A DNA stretch of 64,000 bases, from assembly GCF_002940005.1 (NCBI RefSeq), contig NZ_MDEF01000005.1; one strand, given 5' to 3'. Position 1 is the stretch's first letter; every line of letters starts with the position of its first letter. Below the pieces are notes generated by a model that had not been told where the DNA came from, ran no database searches, and was given only the letters and a program-made list of their open reading frames with translations. Position numbers and translations under genes: made by a program. Positions 17,435 through 25,648 of the stretch are shown here, piece by piece. Origin of the DNA: Xanthomonas hortorum (GTDB taxonomy: Bacteria > Pseudomonadota > Gammaproteobacteria > Xanthomonadales > Xanthomonadaceae).

Positions 17435-18244
17435 CTAACCGCTGGCTTCGATCATCTGATCGAGCACATACACCGGTGCGCCGTCTGCGCCCGCAGCGGC
17501 GGGATAACGCGTCACCCGCAGCAAGGTGCGGATACCGGCTTCGTGCTCGAAGCCTTCGATCTTGCCCTCGAAGGGTTGCCAGCGCTGGGTGACGGGCTGT
17601 CCCGTTGCATCCAGCTCGCGTAGCTGCAGGCATTGGCGCGACGGGTCGGAGGCGCACGGCACTTTCTCGGCGGCCACTTCGATCAACACCGTTTGGCCAG
17701 GGCCGCCATAGCGCGTGTCTGCGGTGGCGACGCCACCGAAGACCAGGCGGGTGCCATCGCTGCGGGTCAGGGTCAGCCGTGGCGCGGTCTGCGGGTTGTT
17801 CAACGCCACCGCGAAACGGCCGGACAGCAACTCGCTGGCGGCGCGTTCCTGCGCCATCCGCCGTGATTCGGCACACAGACGTTTGCTCGACACCACCCGG
17901 CCGATCTGCAACTGCGCCTCGGCCACACTGTAGTTGGCGCCCAGGGCATTGCAGGTCTGGCTAACCTGGATGCGTTCATCGCTGAAATCCAGTTGCAGTG
18001 GCGCAGTGCCCTCGACAAACAGGCTGCGCAACGCGGTGCCGTGCGCATCGCTGGCCTGCTGCAACTGCCAGCGCTGTGCGCGCAGGGCGGCCCGCAGCGG
18101 GGCATTGTCGGCGGCCGGTGCGGCTACCGCATCGGCCTGCGCGGCAGCGTTGAGGGAGGAGCCGGGTGCATCCGGCGAAGCGCCCGACCCGCAGGCCGTC
18201 ACGCCCGCCGCCAGCAGTGCAGGGGCGAAGAAAACGGCACGCAT
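17435..18244 (-). CDS. META/DUF4377 domain lipoprotein
   Basis: The 269-residue protein starts MRAVFFAPALLAAGVTACGSG, a lipoprotein signal with cysteine at 18. Residues about 50-160 fit the META/HslJ fold (LQLDFSDERIQVSQTCNALGANYSV). The C-terminal 90 residues (YGGPGQTVLIEVAAEKVPCASDPSRQCLQLRE, then EGKIEGFEHEAGIRTLLRVTRY) match the DUF4377 pattern. It is probably an outer-membrane lipoprotein facing the periplasm. The 260-base gap to the PEBP gene shows nothing notable. The function is unknown. Confidence 0.82.
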   Translation of the reverse strand: MRAVFFAPALLAAGVTACGSGASPDAPGSSLNAAAQADAVAAPAADNAPLRAALRAQRWQLQQASDAHGTALRSLFVEGTAPLQLDFSDERIQVSQTCNALGANYSVAEAQLQIGRVVSSKRLCAESRRMAQERAASELLSGRFAVALNNPQTAPRLTLTRSDGTRLVFGGVATADTRYGGPGQTVLIEVAAEKVPCASDPSRQCLQLRELDATGQPVTQRWQPFEGKIEGFEHEAGIRTLLRVTRYPAAAGADGAPVYVLDQMIEASG

Positions 18245-18380
18245 GGGCGGCTCCCGGTGATCAATGCCTCAGTGATACCGCCACCGCGCGGCCAGGGCAA
18301 TGACGGGCGTCACTGCCTGGAGCGTGCCACGCATGTCGCGCTCGCTTGAACAGGCATGCCGCGCGGCGACAGTTGAGGCG

Positions 18381-19181
18381 TCAGGCCGCAGCCGGCAGCC
18401 ACAACAGCAAGGCTGCGCCAAGCACGATGCGGTAGACCGCAAACACCGTGAAGCGATGCTTCTTGATGTAGCCCAGCAGCCACTTCACCACCACAAAACC
18501 GGTGATGGTCGCCGCCACGAAGGCCACCGCCACATCGGCCCAGTTCTCGCTGCCGAAGCCGCCTTCCTTGTACATCTCCAGCAGCGCATAGCCACTGGCC
18601 GCGAACATGGTCGGGATGCCCACCATGAACACGAAATCCGCCGCCGCCGAGCGCTTGCTCAGGCCCAGCAGCATGGCCAGGAAGATTGCCGAGGCCGAGC
18701 GCGAGGTGCCGGGAAATACGCCGGCGACGACCTGCGCCAGGCCGACTGCGATGGCCACCTTCCAGGTCACCACGTCGCGCTCGGGCAATTTGCCGGCAAA
18801 GTGCTCGGCCACCAGCATCCACAGCCCCCCGATCAGCAGCGCCCAGGCCACCGGATGCACGGTTTCCGGCAGCTGCCAGCCGGCCTTGCGCACGATCAGC
18901 CCAACTACTGCCGTGACCAGGAAGGCCACGCCGATCTTGAGCACGTAGTCGCGATTGTCGCGTTGGCCCAGGCCGGTGGCCAGGGTCCACAGCTTCTGCC
19001 GCAGCGCCAGGCAGATCGCCAGGATCGCGCCGGCCTGGATGACAATATTGAAGAAGTCAGAACGGCGTCCGAGCCCGAGGGTTTCTTCGGCAATCAACAG
19101 GTGGCCGGTGCTGGAGATCGGCAGGAATTCGGTCAAGCCTTCGAGAATGCCCAACAGCAGGGCGGAGATCAGATCGGACAT
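18381..19181 (-). CDS. uppP: Undecaprenyl-diphosphatase UppP (BacA)
   Basis: A 266-residue polytopic membrane enzyme that dephosphorylates undecaprenyl diphosphate, recycling the lipid carrier for peptidoglycan and polysaccharides. Diagnostic motifs are EGLTEFLPISSTGHLLI near residue 14 and FPGTSRSASAIFLAMLLG near residue 150. The ATG at 19181 (MSDLISALLLG) fits the family; an upstream ATG would add 26 non-conserved residues. Its 5' end lies 50 bases from two NtrC-like sites that serve glnA, so transcription of uppP could be affected by bound NtrC (inference). Confidence 0.95.
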   Translation of the reverse strand: MSDLISALLLGILEGLTEFLPISSTGHLLIAEETLGLGRRSDFFNIVIQAGAILAICLALRQKLWTLATGLGQRDNRDYVLKIGVAFLVTAVVGLIVRKAGWQLPETVHPVAWALLIGGLWMLVAEHFAGKLPERDVVTWKVAIAVGLAQVVAGVFPGTSRSASAIFLAMLLGLSKRSAAADFVFMVGIPTMFAASGYALLEMYKEGGFGSENWADVAVAFVAATITGFVVVKWLLGYIKKHRFTVFAVYRIVLGAALLLWLPAAA

Positions 19182-19230
19182 CGGACTGGGGAGAGGGGTG
19201 GGGGAGGCGTCAGGATAATGCATTGCGGCA

Positions 19231-19247
19231 TGCACTATATCGGTGCG
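19231..19247. promoter_or_regulatory. NtrC-type binding site 1 upstream of glnA
   Basis: TGCACTATATCGGTGCG matches the NtrC consensus TGCACY-N5-GGTGCA at 11 of 12 fixed positions. Its centre is 31 bases (about three helical turns) from site 2. Confidence 0.8.
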
Positions 19248-19261
19248 CATTGCGATCAATT

Positions 19262-19278
19262 AGCACCATTTAGGTGCT
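19262..19278. promoter_or_regulatory. NtrC-type binding site 2 upstream of glnA
   Basis: AGCACCATTTAGGTGCT is a perfect dyad with the core GCACC-N5-GGTGC of NtrC sites. It lies 80 bases upstream of the sigma-54 promoter, a normal enhancer distance. Confidence 0.8.
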
Positions 19279-19341
19279 ATTACAGCGTGAGCGGCCTCTA
19301 GCGATGCAAGCAAAATCAACGACTTGTGAAAGTATGACGCT

Positions 19342-19357
19342 TGGCACGGTCCCTGCT
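19342..19357 (+). promoter_or_regulatory. Sigma-54 promoter of glnA
   Basis: TGGCACGGTCCCTGCT carries GG and GC exactly 12 bases apart, as required at -24/-12, and matches TGGCACG-N4-TTGCT in all but one position. Transcription would start near 19367, about 36 bases before the glnA ATG. Confidence 0.85.
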
Positions 19358-19403
19358 GTAGTACCGCCCACGAGCCACTTAACTTCCCCTGAGGTTTCTT
19401 CCG

Positions 19404-20813
19404 ATGTCCGTGGAAAATGTTGAAAAGCTGATCAAGGACAACAAGGTCGAGTTCGTCGACCTGCGCTTCGTCGATATGCGTGGTGTACAGCAGCACATCA
19501 CCTTTCCGGCCAATATCATCGAGCCGGCGTTGTTCGAAGAAGGCAAGATGTTCGATGGCAGCTCCATCGCGGGTTGGAAGGGCATCAACGAGTCGGACAT
19601 GGTCCTGCTCCCGGACGCAGGCACCGCTTATCTGGATCCGTTCTTCGCCGATCCGACCATCGTGCTGACCTGCGACATCCTCGATCCGGCCACCATGCAG
19701 AGCTATGAGCGCGACCCGCGCGGCATCGCCAAGCGCGCCGAGGCCTATCTGAAGTCCTCCGGCACCGCCGACCAGGCCTTCTTCGGCCCGGAGCCGGAAT
19801 TCTTCATCTTCGATTCGGTGCGCTTCGCCAACGACATGGGCCACACCTTCTTCCAGGTCGGCTCGGAAGAGGCTGCCTGGAACACCGGCGCCAAGTACGA
19901 CGGCGGCAACAGCGGCTATCGTCCCGGCGTGAAGGGCGGCTACTTCCCGGTTCCGCCGACCGACACCCTGCACGACCTGCGTGCGGAAATGATCAAGACG
20001 CTGGAACAGGTCGGCATCGAGACCGAAGTGCACCACCACGAAGTGGCCACTGCCGGCCAGTGCGAGATCGGCACCAAGTTCAGCTCGCTGGTGCAAAAGG
20101 CCGACGAACTGCTGACGATGAAGTACATCATCAAGAACGTCGCCTATCGCAACGGCAAGACTGCGACCTTCATGCCCAAGCCCATCGTCGGCGACAACGG
20201 CAGCGGCATGCACGTGCACCAGTCGTTGACCAAGGGCGGCGTCAACCTGTTCTCCGGCGACGGTTACGGCGGCCTGTCGCAGATGGCGCTGTGGTACATC
20301 GGCGGCATCTTCAAGCACGCCCGTGCGATCAATGCGTTCGCCAACTCCGGCACCAACAGCTACAAGCGTCTGGTTCCCGGTTACGAAGCGCCGGTGATGC
20401 TGGCCTATTCGGCCCGTAATCGTTCTGCCTCGTGCCGCATTCCGTGGGTCACCAACCCGAAGGCGCGCCGCATCGAAATGCGCTTCCCCGATCCGTTGCA
20501 GTCCGGCTACCTGACCTTCACCGCGCTGATGATGGCCGGCCTGGACGGCATCAAGAACCAGATCGACCCGGGCGCGCCCAGCGACAAGGATCTGTACGAC
20601 CTGCCGCCGGAAGAAGAGAAGCTGATCCCGCAGGTCTGCTCCAGCCTGGACCAGGCGCTGGAAGCGCTGGACAAGGACCGCGAGTTCCTCAAGGCCGGCG
20701 GCGTCATGAGCGACGACTTCATCGACGGCTACATCGCGCTGAAGATGCAGGAAGTCACCAAGTTCCGTGCTGCAACGCATCCGCTGGAGTACCAGCTGTA
20801 CTACGGCAACTGA
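19404..20813 (+). CDS. glnA: Glutamine synthetase type I
   Basis: A 469-residue GlnA that makes glutamine from glutamate, ammonia and ATP in the cytoplasm as a dodecamer. Visible motifs are DGSSIAGWKGINESDM near the N-terminus, the ATP region KPIVGDNGSGMHVHQSL, and NRSASCRIPW. The adenylylation loop is KDLYDLPPEE, with Tyr398 as modification target. Length equals that of proteobacterial GlnA. A sigma-54 promoter and two NtrC-type sites lie upstream, and a hairpin follows the stop. The next genes are glnK-amtB and ntrBC. Confidence 0.98.
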   Translation: MSVENVEKLIKDNKVEFVDLRFVDMRGVQQHITFPANIIEPALFEEGKMFDGSSIAGWKGINESDMVLLPDAGTAYLDPFFADPTIVLTCDILDPATMQSYERDPRGIAKRAEAYLKSSGTADQAFFGPEPEFFIFDSVRFANDMGHTFFQVGSEEAAWNTGAKYDGGNSGYRPGVKGGYFPVPPTDTLHDLRAEMIKTLEQVGIETEVHHHEVATAGQCEIGTKFSSLVQKADELLTMKYIIKNVAYRNGKTATFMPKPIVGDNGSGMHVHQSLTKGGVNLFSGDGYGGLSQMALWYIGGIFKHARAINAFANSGTNSYKRLVPGYEAPVMLAYSARNRSASCRIPWVTNPKARRIEMRFPDPLQSGYLTFTALMMAGLDGIKNQIDPGAPSDKDLYDLPPEEEKLIPQVCSSLDQALEALDKDREFLKAGGVMSDDFIDGYIALKMQEVTKFRAATHPLEYQLYYGN

Positions 20814-20821
20814 GTTCCACC

Positions 20822-20865
20822 GCGGTGATGGCGGGGGCCCCCCCTCCCACCTCCGCCATCGCCGC
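20822..20865 (+). terminator. Hairpin downstream of glnA
   Basis: Arms GCGGTGATGGCGG (20822-20834) and CCGCCATCGCCGC (20853-20865) pair at 12 of 13 positions, plus a G-U. It begins 9 bases after the stop. There is no T-run, so termination may be partial. Confidence 0.5.
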
Positions 20866-20971
20866 CCATGTTCGATAGGTCCATGGTCCATGCCCTGGAC
20901 TTGCAGGGGTCTTGATAAGGGTATTGAGAGAGCACTTGATCGCGACGCGCGGGCCTGACCTCTCCCACGAG

Positions 20972-21037
20972 GCGGATGCATTGGCATCCGCTGGGGTCTG
21001 CGTGCTCGCGAACGAGCGGATGCAGGGGTTGGCATCC
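20972..21037 (+). promoter_or_regulatory. Three tandem small hairpins in the glnK leader
   Basis: GCGGATGC/GCATCCGC (20972-20979 and 20984-20991), GCTCG/CGAGC with CGAA loop (21004-21017), and GGATGC/GCATCC (21018-21023 and 21032-21037). The first and third share GCGGATGCA and TTGGCATCC as direct repeats. They precede the terminator-like structure at 21053. A role in regulating glnK-amtB is inference. Confidence 0.4.
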
Positions 21038-21052
21038 AGGGGAATGACACCG

Positions 21053-21081
21053 CCGGGCGGCGCAATGCCGGCCGGTTTTTT
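21053..21081 (+). terminator. Intrinsic terminator 20 bases before glnK
   Basis: Arms CCGGGCGGC (21053-21061) and GCCGGCCGG (21067-21075) pair at 8 of 9 positions around a 5-base loop, followed by T6. It lies within the presumed glnK leader. It either ends read-through from glnA or attenuates the glnK-amtB transcript. Confidence 0.6.
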
Positions 21082-21101
21082 CCACCATTCGGGGTATGCG
21101 C

Positions 21102-21440
21102 ATGAAATTGATCACCGCCATCATCCGGCCGTTCAAGCTCGACGAGGTCCGTGAGGCCTTGTCCGCAGCGGGCGTGTCGGGCATCACCGTGACCGAGGTC
21201 AAGGGTTTCGGACGCCAGAAAGGCCACACCGAGCTGTACCGCGGCGCCGAGTACGTCGTCGACTTCCTGCCCAAGATCAAGATCGAGACGGTGGTGACCG
21301 ACGACCGGCTGGACGCAGTGGTCGAGGCGATCCAGAACGCCGCCGGTACCGGCAAGATCGGCGACGGCAAGATCTTCGTGACCGCGATCGAGCAAGTCGT
21401 GCGCATCCGTACCGGCGAGATCGGCGCCGATGCGCTCTGA
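21102..21440 (+). CDS. glnK: Nitrogen regulatory protein P-II (GlnK/GlnB)
   Basis: A 112-residue P-II trimer subunit, MKLITAIIRPFKLDEVREAL onward. The T-loop contains KGFGRQKGHTELYRGAEY with the uridylylation target Tyr51, and the C-loop contains GKIGDGKIFV. It senses ATP/ADP and 2-oxoglutarate, modulates NtrB and GlnE, and plugs AmtB. The ATG at 21102 is preferred over 21096 because GGGG at 21091 is properly spaced and Tyr then falls at 51. amtB follows after 22 bases. Linkage to amtB favours the name glnK. Confidence 0.95.
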   Translation: MKLITAIIRPFKLDEVREALSAAGVSGITVTEVKGFGRQKGHTELYRGAEYVVDFLPKIKIETVVTDDRLDAVVEAIQNAAGTGKIGDGKIFVTAIEQVVRIRTGEIGADAL

Positions 21441-21462
21441 ATCCCCCACCCCAGGAGTCCTT

Positions 21463-22905
21463 ATGAAGACAGGTCTTTTCGCCGGGTGGAAAGCCCGGTT
21501 CTACAGCGTCTGCATGCTGATGCTGTTCAGTGCGCTGGTGGTGGGCGGCATGGGTAGCGCGCATGCGCAATCCACCCCGCAGGTCACCCCGTTGCCGACC
21601 GAGCCGGTCACCACCGAACCGCTGCCGTCCGCGCAGCCGGAAGCCGCTCCCGTGGCGGCCGCCGAGGCTGCACCCGTGGTCGAGAAGGGCGATGTCGCCT
21701 GGATGCTGACTTCCACGTTGTTGGTATTGCTGATGGTGGTGCCGGGTCTGGCGCTGTTCTACGGCGGCATGGTGCGCGCCAAGAACGTGCTGTCGGTGCT
21801 GATCCAGGTCGCTGTGGTGTTTTCGCTGCTGACCATCCTGTGGGTGCTCTATGGCTATAGCCTGGCGTTCTCCGGCGAAGGTCCGTGGATCGGCAATCTG
21901 GACAAGGCACTGCTCAAGGGCGTGACCATCGAAACCCTGTCGGCCACCTTCACCAAGGGTGTCAGCCTGCCGGAATACGTGTTCGTGGCGTTCCAGGCGA
22001 CCTTTGCCGGCATCACTGGCGCGCTGATCGTCGGTGCCTTTGCCGAACGCGCCAAGTTCGCTGCGGTGCTGTTGTTCTCGGTGATCTGGTTCACCTTCGG
22101 CTATCTGCCGCTGGCGCACATGGTCTGGGCCACCGGTGGTTATCTGTTCGGGCTGGGCGCGCTGGATTTTGCCGGTGGCACGGTTGTGCACATCAACGCC
22201 GGTATCGCCGGTCTGGTCGGCGCCTACTTCGTCGGCAAGCGTGCCGGGTTGGGGCGTGAGGCGATCAAGCCGCACAACGTGACCCTGACCTTCGTCGGTG
22301 CGTCGCTGCTGTGGGTGGGCTGGTTCGGCTTCAACGCCGGCTCCAACCTGGAAGCCAACGCCGGTGCGGCGCTCGCCTTCCTCAACACCTTGCTGGCCAC
22401 TGCCGCGGCGGTGCTGGGCTGGTCGTTGACCGAGAAGATCATCAAGGGCAAGTCGTCCGCCCTGGGTGTGGCTTCGGGCATGGTTGCCGGCCTGGTCGGC
22501 ATCACCCCGGCCTGCGGCACGGTGGGTCCGTTCGGCGCGATCGTGATTGGCCTGGCCGCCGGCGTGCTGTGCGTGTGGGGTGTCACCGGTCTCAAGCGCC
22601 TGCTCGGTGCCGACGACAGCCTGGACGTGTTCGGCGTGCATGGCCTGGGCGGCATCATCGGCGCGATCCTGACTGGCGTGTTCTCGGCGGCCTCGCTGGG
22701 CGGCCAGAAGGGTGGCGATTACGACATCGTGCATCAGGTCGGCATCCAGGCATTGGGCGTGGGCATCACCCTGGTGTGGATCGGCGTGGTCTCGGTGGTG
22801 GGTTTCCTGGTGGCCAAGCTGGTGTTCGGCCTGCGCGTCACCGAAGAAGCCGAGCGTGAGGGGTTGGACATCACCTCGCACGGCGAAGCCGCATACGAGT
22901 CTTGA
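21463..22905 (+). CDS. amtB: Ammonium transporter AmtB
   Basis: A 480-residue ammonium channel with a cleavable N-terminal segment (YSVCMLMLFSALVVGGMGSAHAQS) and a Pro/Ala/Glu-rich linker. About eleven membrane helices follow. The pore region shows GGTVVHINAGIAGLVGA and VFGVHGLGGIIGAILTG, each with one of the twin pore histidines. It conducts ammonium and is closed by unmodified GlnK. AGGAG lies 7 bases before the ATG at 21463. It forms an operon with glnK, and a terminator pair follows. Confidence 0.97.
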   Translation: MKTGLFAGWKARFYSVCMLMLFSALVVGGMGSAHAQSTPQVTPLPTEPVTTEPLPSAQPEAAPVAAAEAAPVVEKGDVAWMLTSTLLVLLMVVPGLALFYGGMVRAKNVLSVLIQVAVVFSLLTILWVLYGYSLAFSGEGPWIGNLDKALLKGVTIETLSATFTKGVSLPEYVFVAFQATFAGITGALIVGAFAERAKFAAVLLFSVIWFTFGYLPLAHMVWATGGYLFGLGALDFAGGTVVHINAGIAGLVGAYFVGKRAGLGREAIKPHNVTLTFVGASLLWVGWFGFNAGSNLEANAGAALAFLNTLLATAAAVLGWSLTEKIIKGKSSALGVASGMVAGLVGITPACGTVGPFGAIVIGLAAGVLCVWGVTGLKRLLGADDSLDVFGVHGLGGIIGAILTGVFSAASLGGQKGGDYDIVHQVGIQALGVGITLVWIGVVSVVGFLVAKLVFGLRVTEEAEREGLDITSHGEAAYES

Positions 22906-22913
22906 GCATGAAC

Positions 22914-22937
22914 ACCCGCAGCCATGCCGCTGCGGGT
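22914..22937 (+). terminator. Hairpin just after amtB
   Basis: A perfect 9-bp stem, ACCCGCAGC (22914-22922) with GCTGCGGGT (22929-22937), starts 8 bases after the stop. No T-run follows. Confidence 0.5.
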
Positions 22938-22945
22938 GGCACGAC

Positions 22946-22979
22946 GACCCGGCCGGGACTGCCCGCCGGGTCCGTTTTT
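22946..22979 (+). terminator. Rho-independent terminator of glnK-amtB
   Basis: GACCCGGC (22946-22953) pairs with GCCGGGTC (22965-22972), followed by CG and T5. It separates amtB from ntrBC transcription. Confidence 0.75.
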
Positions 22980-23152
22980 CCCCGCGGCGCTGGTTGGCGC
23001 GGGTCAACTGCCGAGGTGTCTGCATGACCAGCCCCACGCCTGTCCCTGTCGGCGCGGATGTGCGCTGGATCGGTGCACGCCACCGCTCGTCGGCCCCGAA
23101 TTCTTCTCTGCACGCTTCGTCTGGCGCGACATCCGCGCACGTCGATGCTGCT

Positions 23153-23169
23153 TGCACTAAATTGGTGCA
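23153..23169. promoter_or_regulatory. NtrC-type site touching the ntrB start codon
   Basis: TGCACTAAATTGGTGCA fits TGCACY-N5-GGTGCA at every fixed position and ends one base before the ATG at 23170. Here NtrC would block initiation rather than act as an enhancer, giving negative autoregulation of ntrBC (inference). Confidence 0.85.
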
Positions 23170-24225
23170 ATGGTGATTTCTTCTTCGATGCCATCGCTGG
23201 ACAGCCTGGGCACCCCGGTGGCCTGGGCCGACCGCGAGGGCCGTGTGCTGGGCGTCAATCCAGCCTTCGCGCGCTGGCTTGGCGTCAGCGCACGGCGCCT
23301 GGTCGATCAACCGCTGGCCGCGCTGGAAGTACAGGGCGATGCGCTCGCCCGCTTCCTGCTCAACGACGAACGCGATGTGCTGCGTCTGCATCGGCTGGCC
23401 CTGGGCCTGCCCAACGACGCACCGCGCTTTGCCGAAGGCTGGCTGTCGCGGCTGGACGATGGCGGCTGGCTGCTGGAAACCCACCCGGTCGACGAATTCC
23501 CCGCGCTGGATCCCACCCATGCACTGCCCAACGCCCTCAGCGCTGCGCTCAAGGGCCTGGCGCACGAGCTGCGTAATCCGCTGGCCGGGTTGAAGGGCGC
23601 CGCACAGCTGCTGGCACGCCGTTCGGCCGGGCGCGACGAGGACGAACGCGAGCTGATCGAGTTGATCGGCACCGAGATCGAGCGCCTCAATACCTTGCTC
23701 GAGCGCCTGCTCTCGCCCACACCGGCACGCCCGCACGACCGCCTCAATATCCACGTCGTGCTGGAGCGCGTGCTGCGCCTGGCCGAAGCCGAGGGTGGCT
23801 GGTCGGTGCAGGTGCAACGCGATTACGACCCCAGCATTCCCGACATCCTTGGCGATGGCGATCGCTTGACCCAGGCGGTCTGGAATCTGGTGCGCAACGC
23901 GTTCCAGGCCGGTGCGACGCGGGTGACGTTGCGCACCCGCGTCGAACATGGCCAGCGCATCCGCGACCGCGTGCATGCGATGTCGCTGCGGCTGGAGATC
24001 ATCGACGACGGCGGCGGTGTGCCCGAAGAACTGGCCGAGCATCTGTTCCTGCCGCTGGTCAGCGGGCGCGCCGAAGGCAGTGGGTTGGGTCTTGCGTTGG
24101 CCCAGCAGGTCTCGCGCGAACACCACGGCACCCTGACCTACCGCTCGCGCGCTGGCCATACCGTTTTCACCCTGCTGCTGCCCGAGCTGGCCGGCGATCA
24201 CGACAAGGAGCATCTGCATGGCTGA
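23170..24225 (+). CDS. ntrB: Nitrogen regulation sensor kinase NtrB (GlnL)
   Basis: A soluble 351-residue histidine kinase. The N-terminal PAS-like domain is at about 10-110 (TPVAWADREGRVLGVNPAFARWLG). The H-box HELRNPLAG has His132. The ATPase domain has LVRNAFQAGAT (N-box), IIDDGGGVPEE (G1) and GSGLGLALAQQVSREHHGTL (G2). With P-II it phosphorylates or dephosphorylates NtrC. No Shine-Dalgarno site precedes ATG 23170, which abuts an NtrC-type site; ATG 23188 (MPSLDSLG) is an alternative. It overlaps ntrC by 8 bases. Confidence 0.95.
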   Translation: MVISSSMPSLDSLGTPVAWADREGRVLGVNPAFARWLGVSARRLVDQPLAALEVQGDALARFLLNDERDVLRLHRLALGLPNDAPRFAEGWLSRLDDGGWLLETHPVDEFPALDPTHALPNALSAALKGLAHELRNPLAGLKGAAQLLARRSAGRDEDERELIELIGTEIERLNTLLERLLSPTPARPHDRLNIHVVLERVLRLAEAEGGWSVQVQRDYDPSIPDILGDGDRLTQAVWNLVRNAFQAGATRVTLRTRVEHGQRIRDRVHAMSLRLEIIDDGGGVPEELAEHLFLPLVSGRAEGSGLGLALAQQVSREHHGTLTYRSRAGHTVFTLLLPELAGDHDKEHLHG

Positions 24226-25648
24226 GGCCGCCGCCGCATCCCACCATATCTGGGTGGTCGACGACGACCGTTCGGTCCGCTTCGTGCTGTCCACCGCTTT
24301 GCGCGATGCTGGCTACGCCGTGGATGGCTTCGAGAGTGCCGCCGCCGCGCTGCAGGCACTGGCCATGCGGCCCACGCCCGATTTGCTGTTCACCGATGTG
24401 CGCATGCCTGGCGAAGACGGCCTGAGCCTGCTCGACAAGCTCAAGTCCAGGCACCCGCAACTGCCGGTAATCGTGATGTCGGCCTACACCGACGTCGCCA
24501 GTACCGCCGGCGCCTTCCGCGGCGGCGCGCACGAGTTCCTGTCCAAGCCCTTCGATCTGGACGATGCGGTGGCCTTGGCCGCACGCGCGCTGCCGGATGC
24601 CGATGCCGGTGTCGAGGAGATCATCGGGACGCCCTTTGCAGAAGGCTCGGCCTCGCTGATCGGCGACACCCCGGCGATGCAGGCGCTGTTCCGCGCGATC
24701 GGCCGGCTGGCGCAGGCACCGCTGTCGGTGTTGATCAACGGCGAGACCGGCACCGGCAAGGAACTGGTGGCGCGCGCGCTGCATAACGAATCGCCGCGCG
24801 CGCGCAAGCCCTTCGTCGCGCTCAACACCGCCGCCATTCCTGCGGAACTGCTGGAAAGCGAGTTGTTCGGCCACGAAACCGGCGCATTCACCGGCGCCAC
24901 CAAACGCCATATCGGCCGCTTCGAACAGGCCGACGGCGGCACGCTGTTCCTGGACGAAATCGGCGACATGCCGTTGCCGCTGCAGACCCGCCTGCTGCGC
25001 GTGCTGGCCGAGAACGAATTCTTCCGTGTCGGTGGGCGCGAGTTGATCCGCGTCGATGTGCGCGTGATCGCCGCCACCCACCAGGACCTGGAGGCGCTGG
25101 TCGAACAAGGCCGCTTTCGTGCCGACCTGTTGCATCGCCTGGACGTGGTACGCCTGCAATTGCCGCCGCTGCGCGAGCGTCGCGGCGACATCGCGCAACT
25201 GGCCGAAAACTTCCTGGCCATGGCCGGGCGCAAGCTCGACATGCTGCCCAAGCGGCTGTCCTCGGCCGCGCTGGAACAACTCCGCCAATACGACTGGCCC
25301 GGCAACGTGCGCGAGCTGGAAAACGTCTGCTGGCGCCTGGCGGCCCTGGCCACTGCCGACATCATCGACGTGGTGGACGTGGAATCGGCACTGGCGCGCG
25401 GCGGCCGCCGCCAGCGTGCCGGCCGCGGCGATGGGCAATGGGACGAGATGCTCTCCAGCTGGGCCGCACAACGCCTGAGCGAAGGCGCCCAGGGCCTGCA
25501 CGCCGAAGCCCGCGAACGCCTAGACAAGACCCTGCTCGAAGCCGCCCTGCAACTCACCCAGGGCCGCCGCGCCGAGGCCGCCGCACGGCTCGGACTAGGC
25601 CGCAACACCGTCACCCGCAAACTCGGCCCAGGGCGCAAACGCCGCTGA
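24218..25648 (+). CDS. ntrC: Nitrogen regulation response regulator NtrC (GlnG)
   Basis: A 476-residue sigma-54 activator. The receiver has phospho-acceptor Asp60 in LLFTDVRMPG. The AAA+ domain has GETGTGKE (Walker A), LFGHETGAFTGATK with the intact GAFTGA loop at 222-227, and GGTLFLDEIGDMP (Walker B). A C-terminal Fis-type helix-turn-helix follows (GRRAEAAARLGLGRNTVTRKL). Phosphorylated NtrC would act on the glnA sites at 19231 and 19262 and on 23153. It is the end of the ntrBC operon. Confidence 0.96.
   Translation: MAEAAAASHHIWVVDDDRSVRFVLSTALRDAGYAVDGFESAAAALQALAMRPTPDLLFTDVRMPGEDGLSLLDKLKSRHPQLPVIVMSAYTDVASTAGAFRGGAHEFLSKPFDLDDAVALAARALPDADAGVEEIIGTPFAEGSASLIGDTPAMQALFRAIGRLAQAPLSVLINGETGTGKELVARALHNESPRARKPFVALNTAAIPAELLESELFGHETGAFTGATKRHIGRFEQADGGTLFLDEIGDMPLPLQTRLLRVLAENEFFRVGGRELIRVDVRVIAATHQDLEALVEQGRFRADLLHRLDVVRLQLPPLRERRGDIAQLAENFLAMAGRKLDMLPKRLSSAALEQLRQYDWPGNVRELENVCWRLAALATADIIDVVDVESALARGGRRQRAGRGDGQWDEMLSSWAAQRLSEGAQGLHAEARERLDKTLLEAALQLTQGRRAEAAARLGLGRNTVTRKLGPGRKRR

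Noticed and set aside
20990..21046. TGGCATCC words ahead of glnK as sigma-54 promoters
   Set aside because: No GC lies 12 bases from the GG in any of them.
19260..21449. Antisense open frame of 729 codons opposite glnA and glnK
   Set aside because: Shadow of highly conserved genes.
22937..22954. TGGCACGACGACCCGG as a possible sigma-54 promoter ahead of ntrB
   Set aside because: The -12 GC is missing at the required spacing and the site overlaps the amtB terminator stem.
21277..24294. Antisense open frame of 1005 codons across glnK-amtB-ntrB
   Set aside because: Complementary strand of well-identified genes; composition is His/Gln/Arg-rich as expected from the reverse of GC-rich codons, with no domain.
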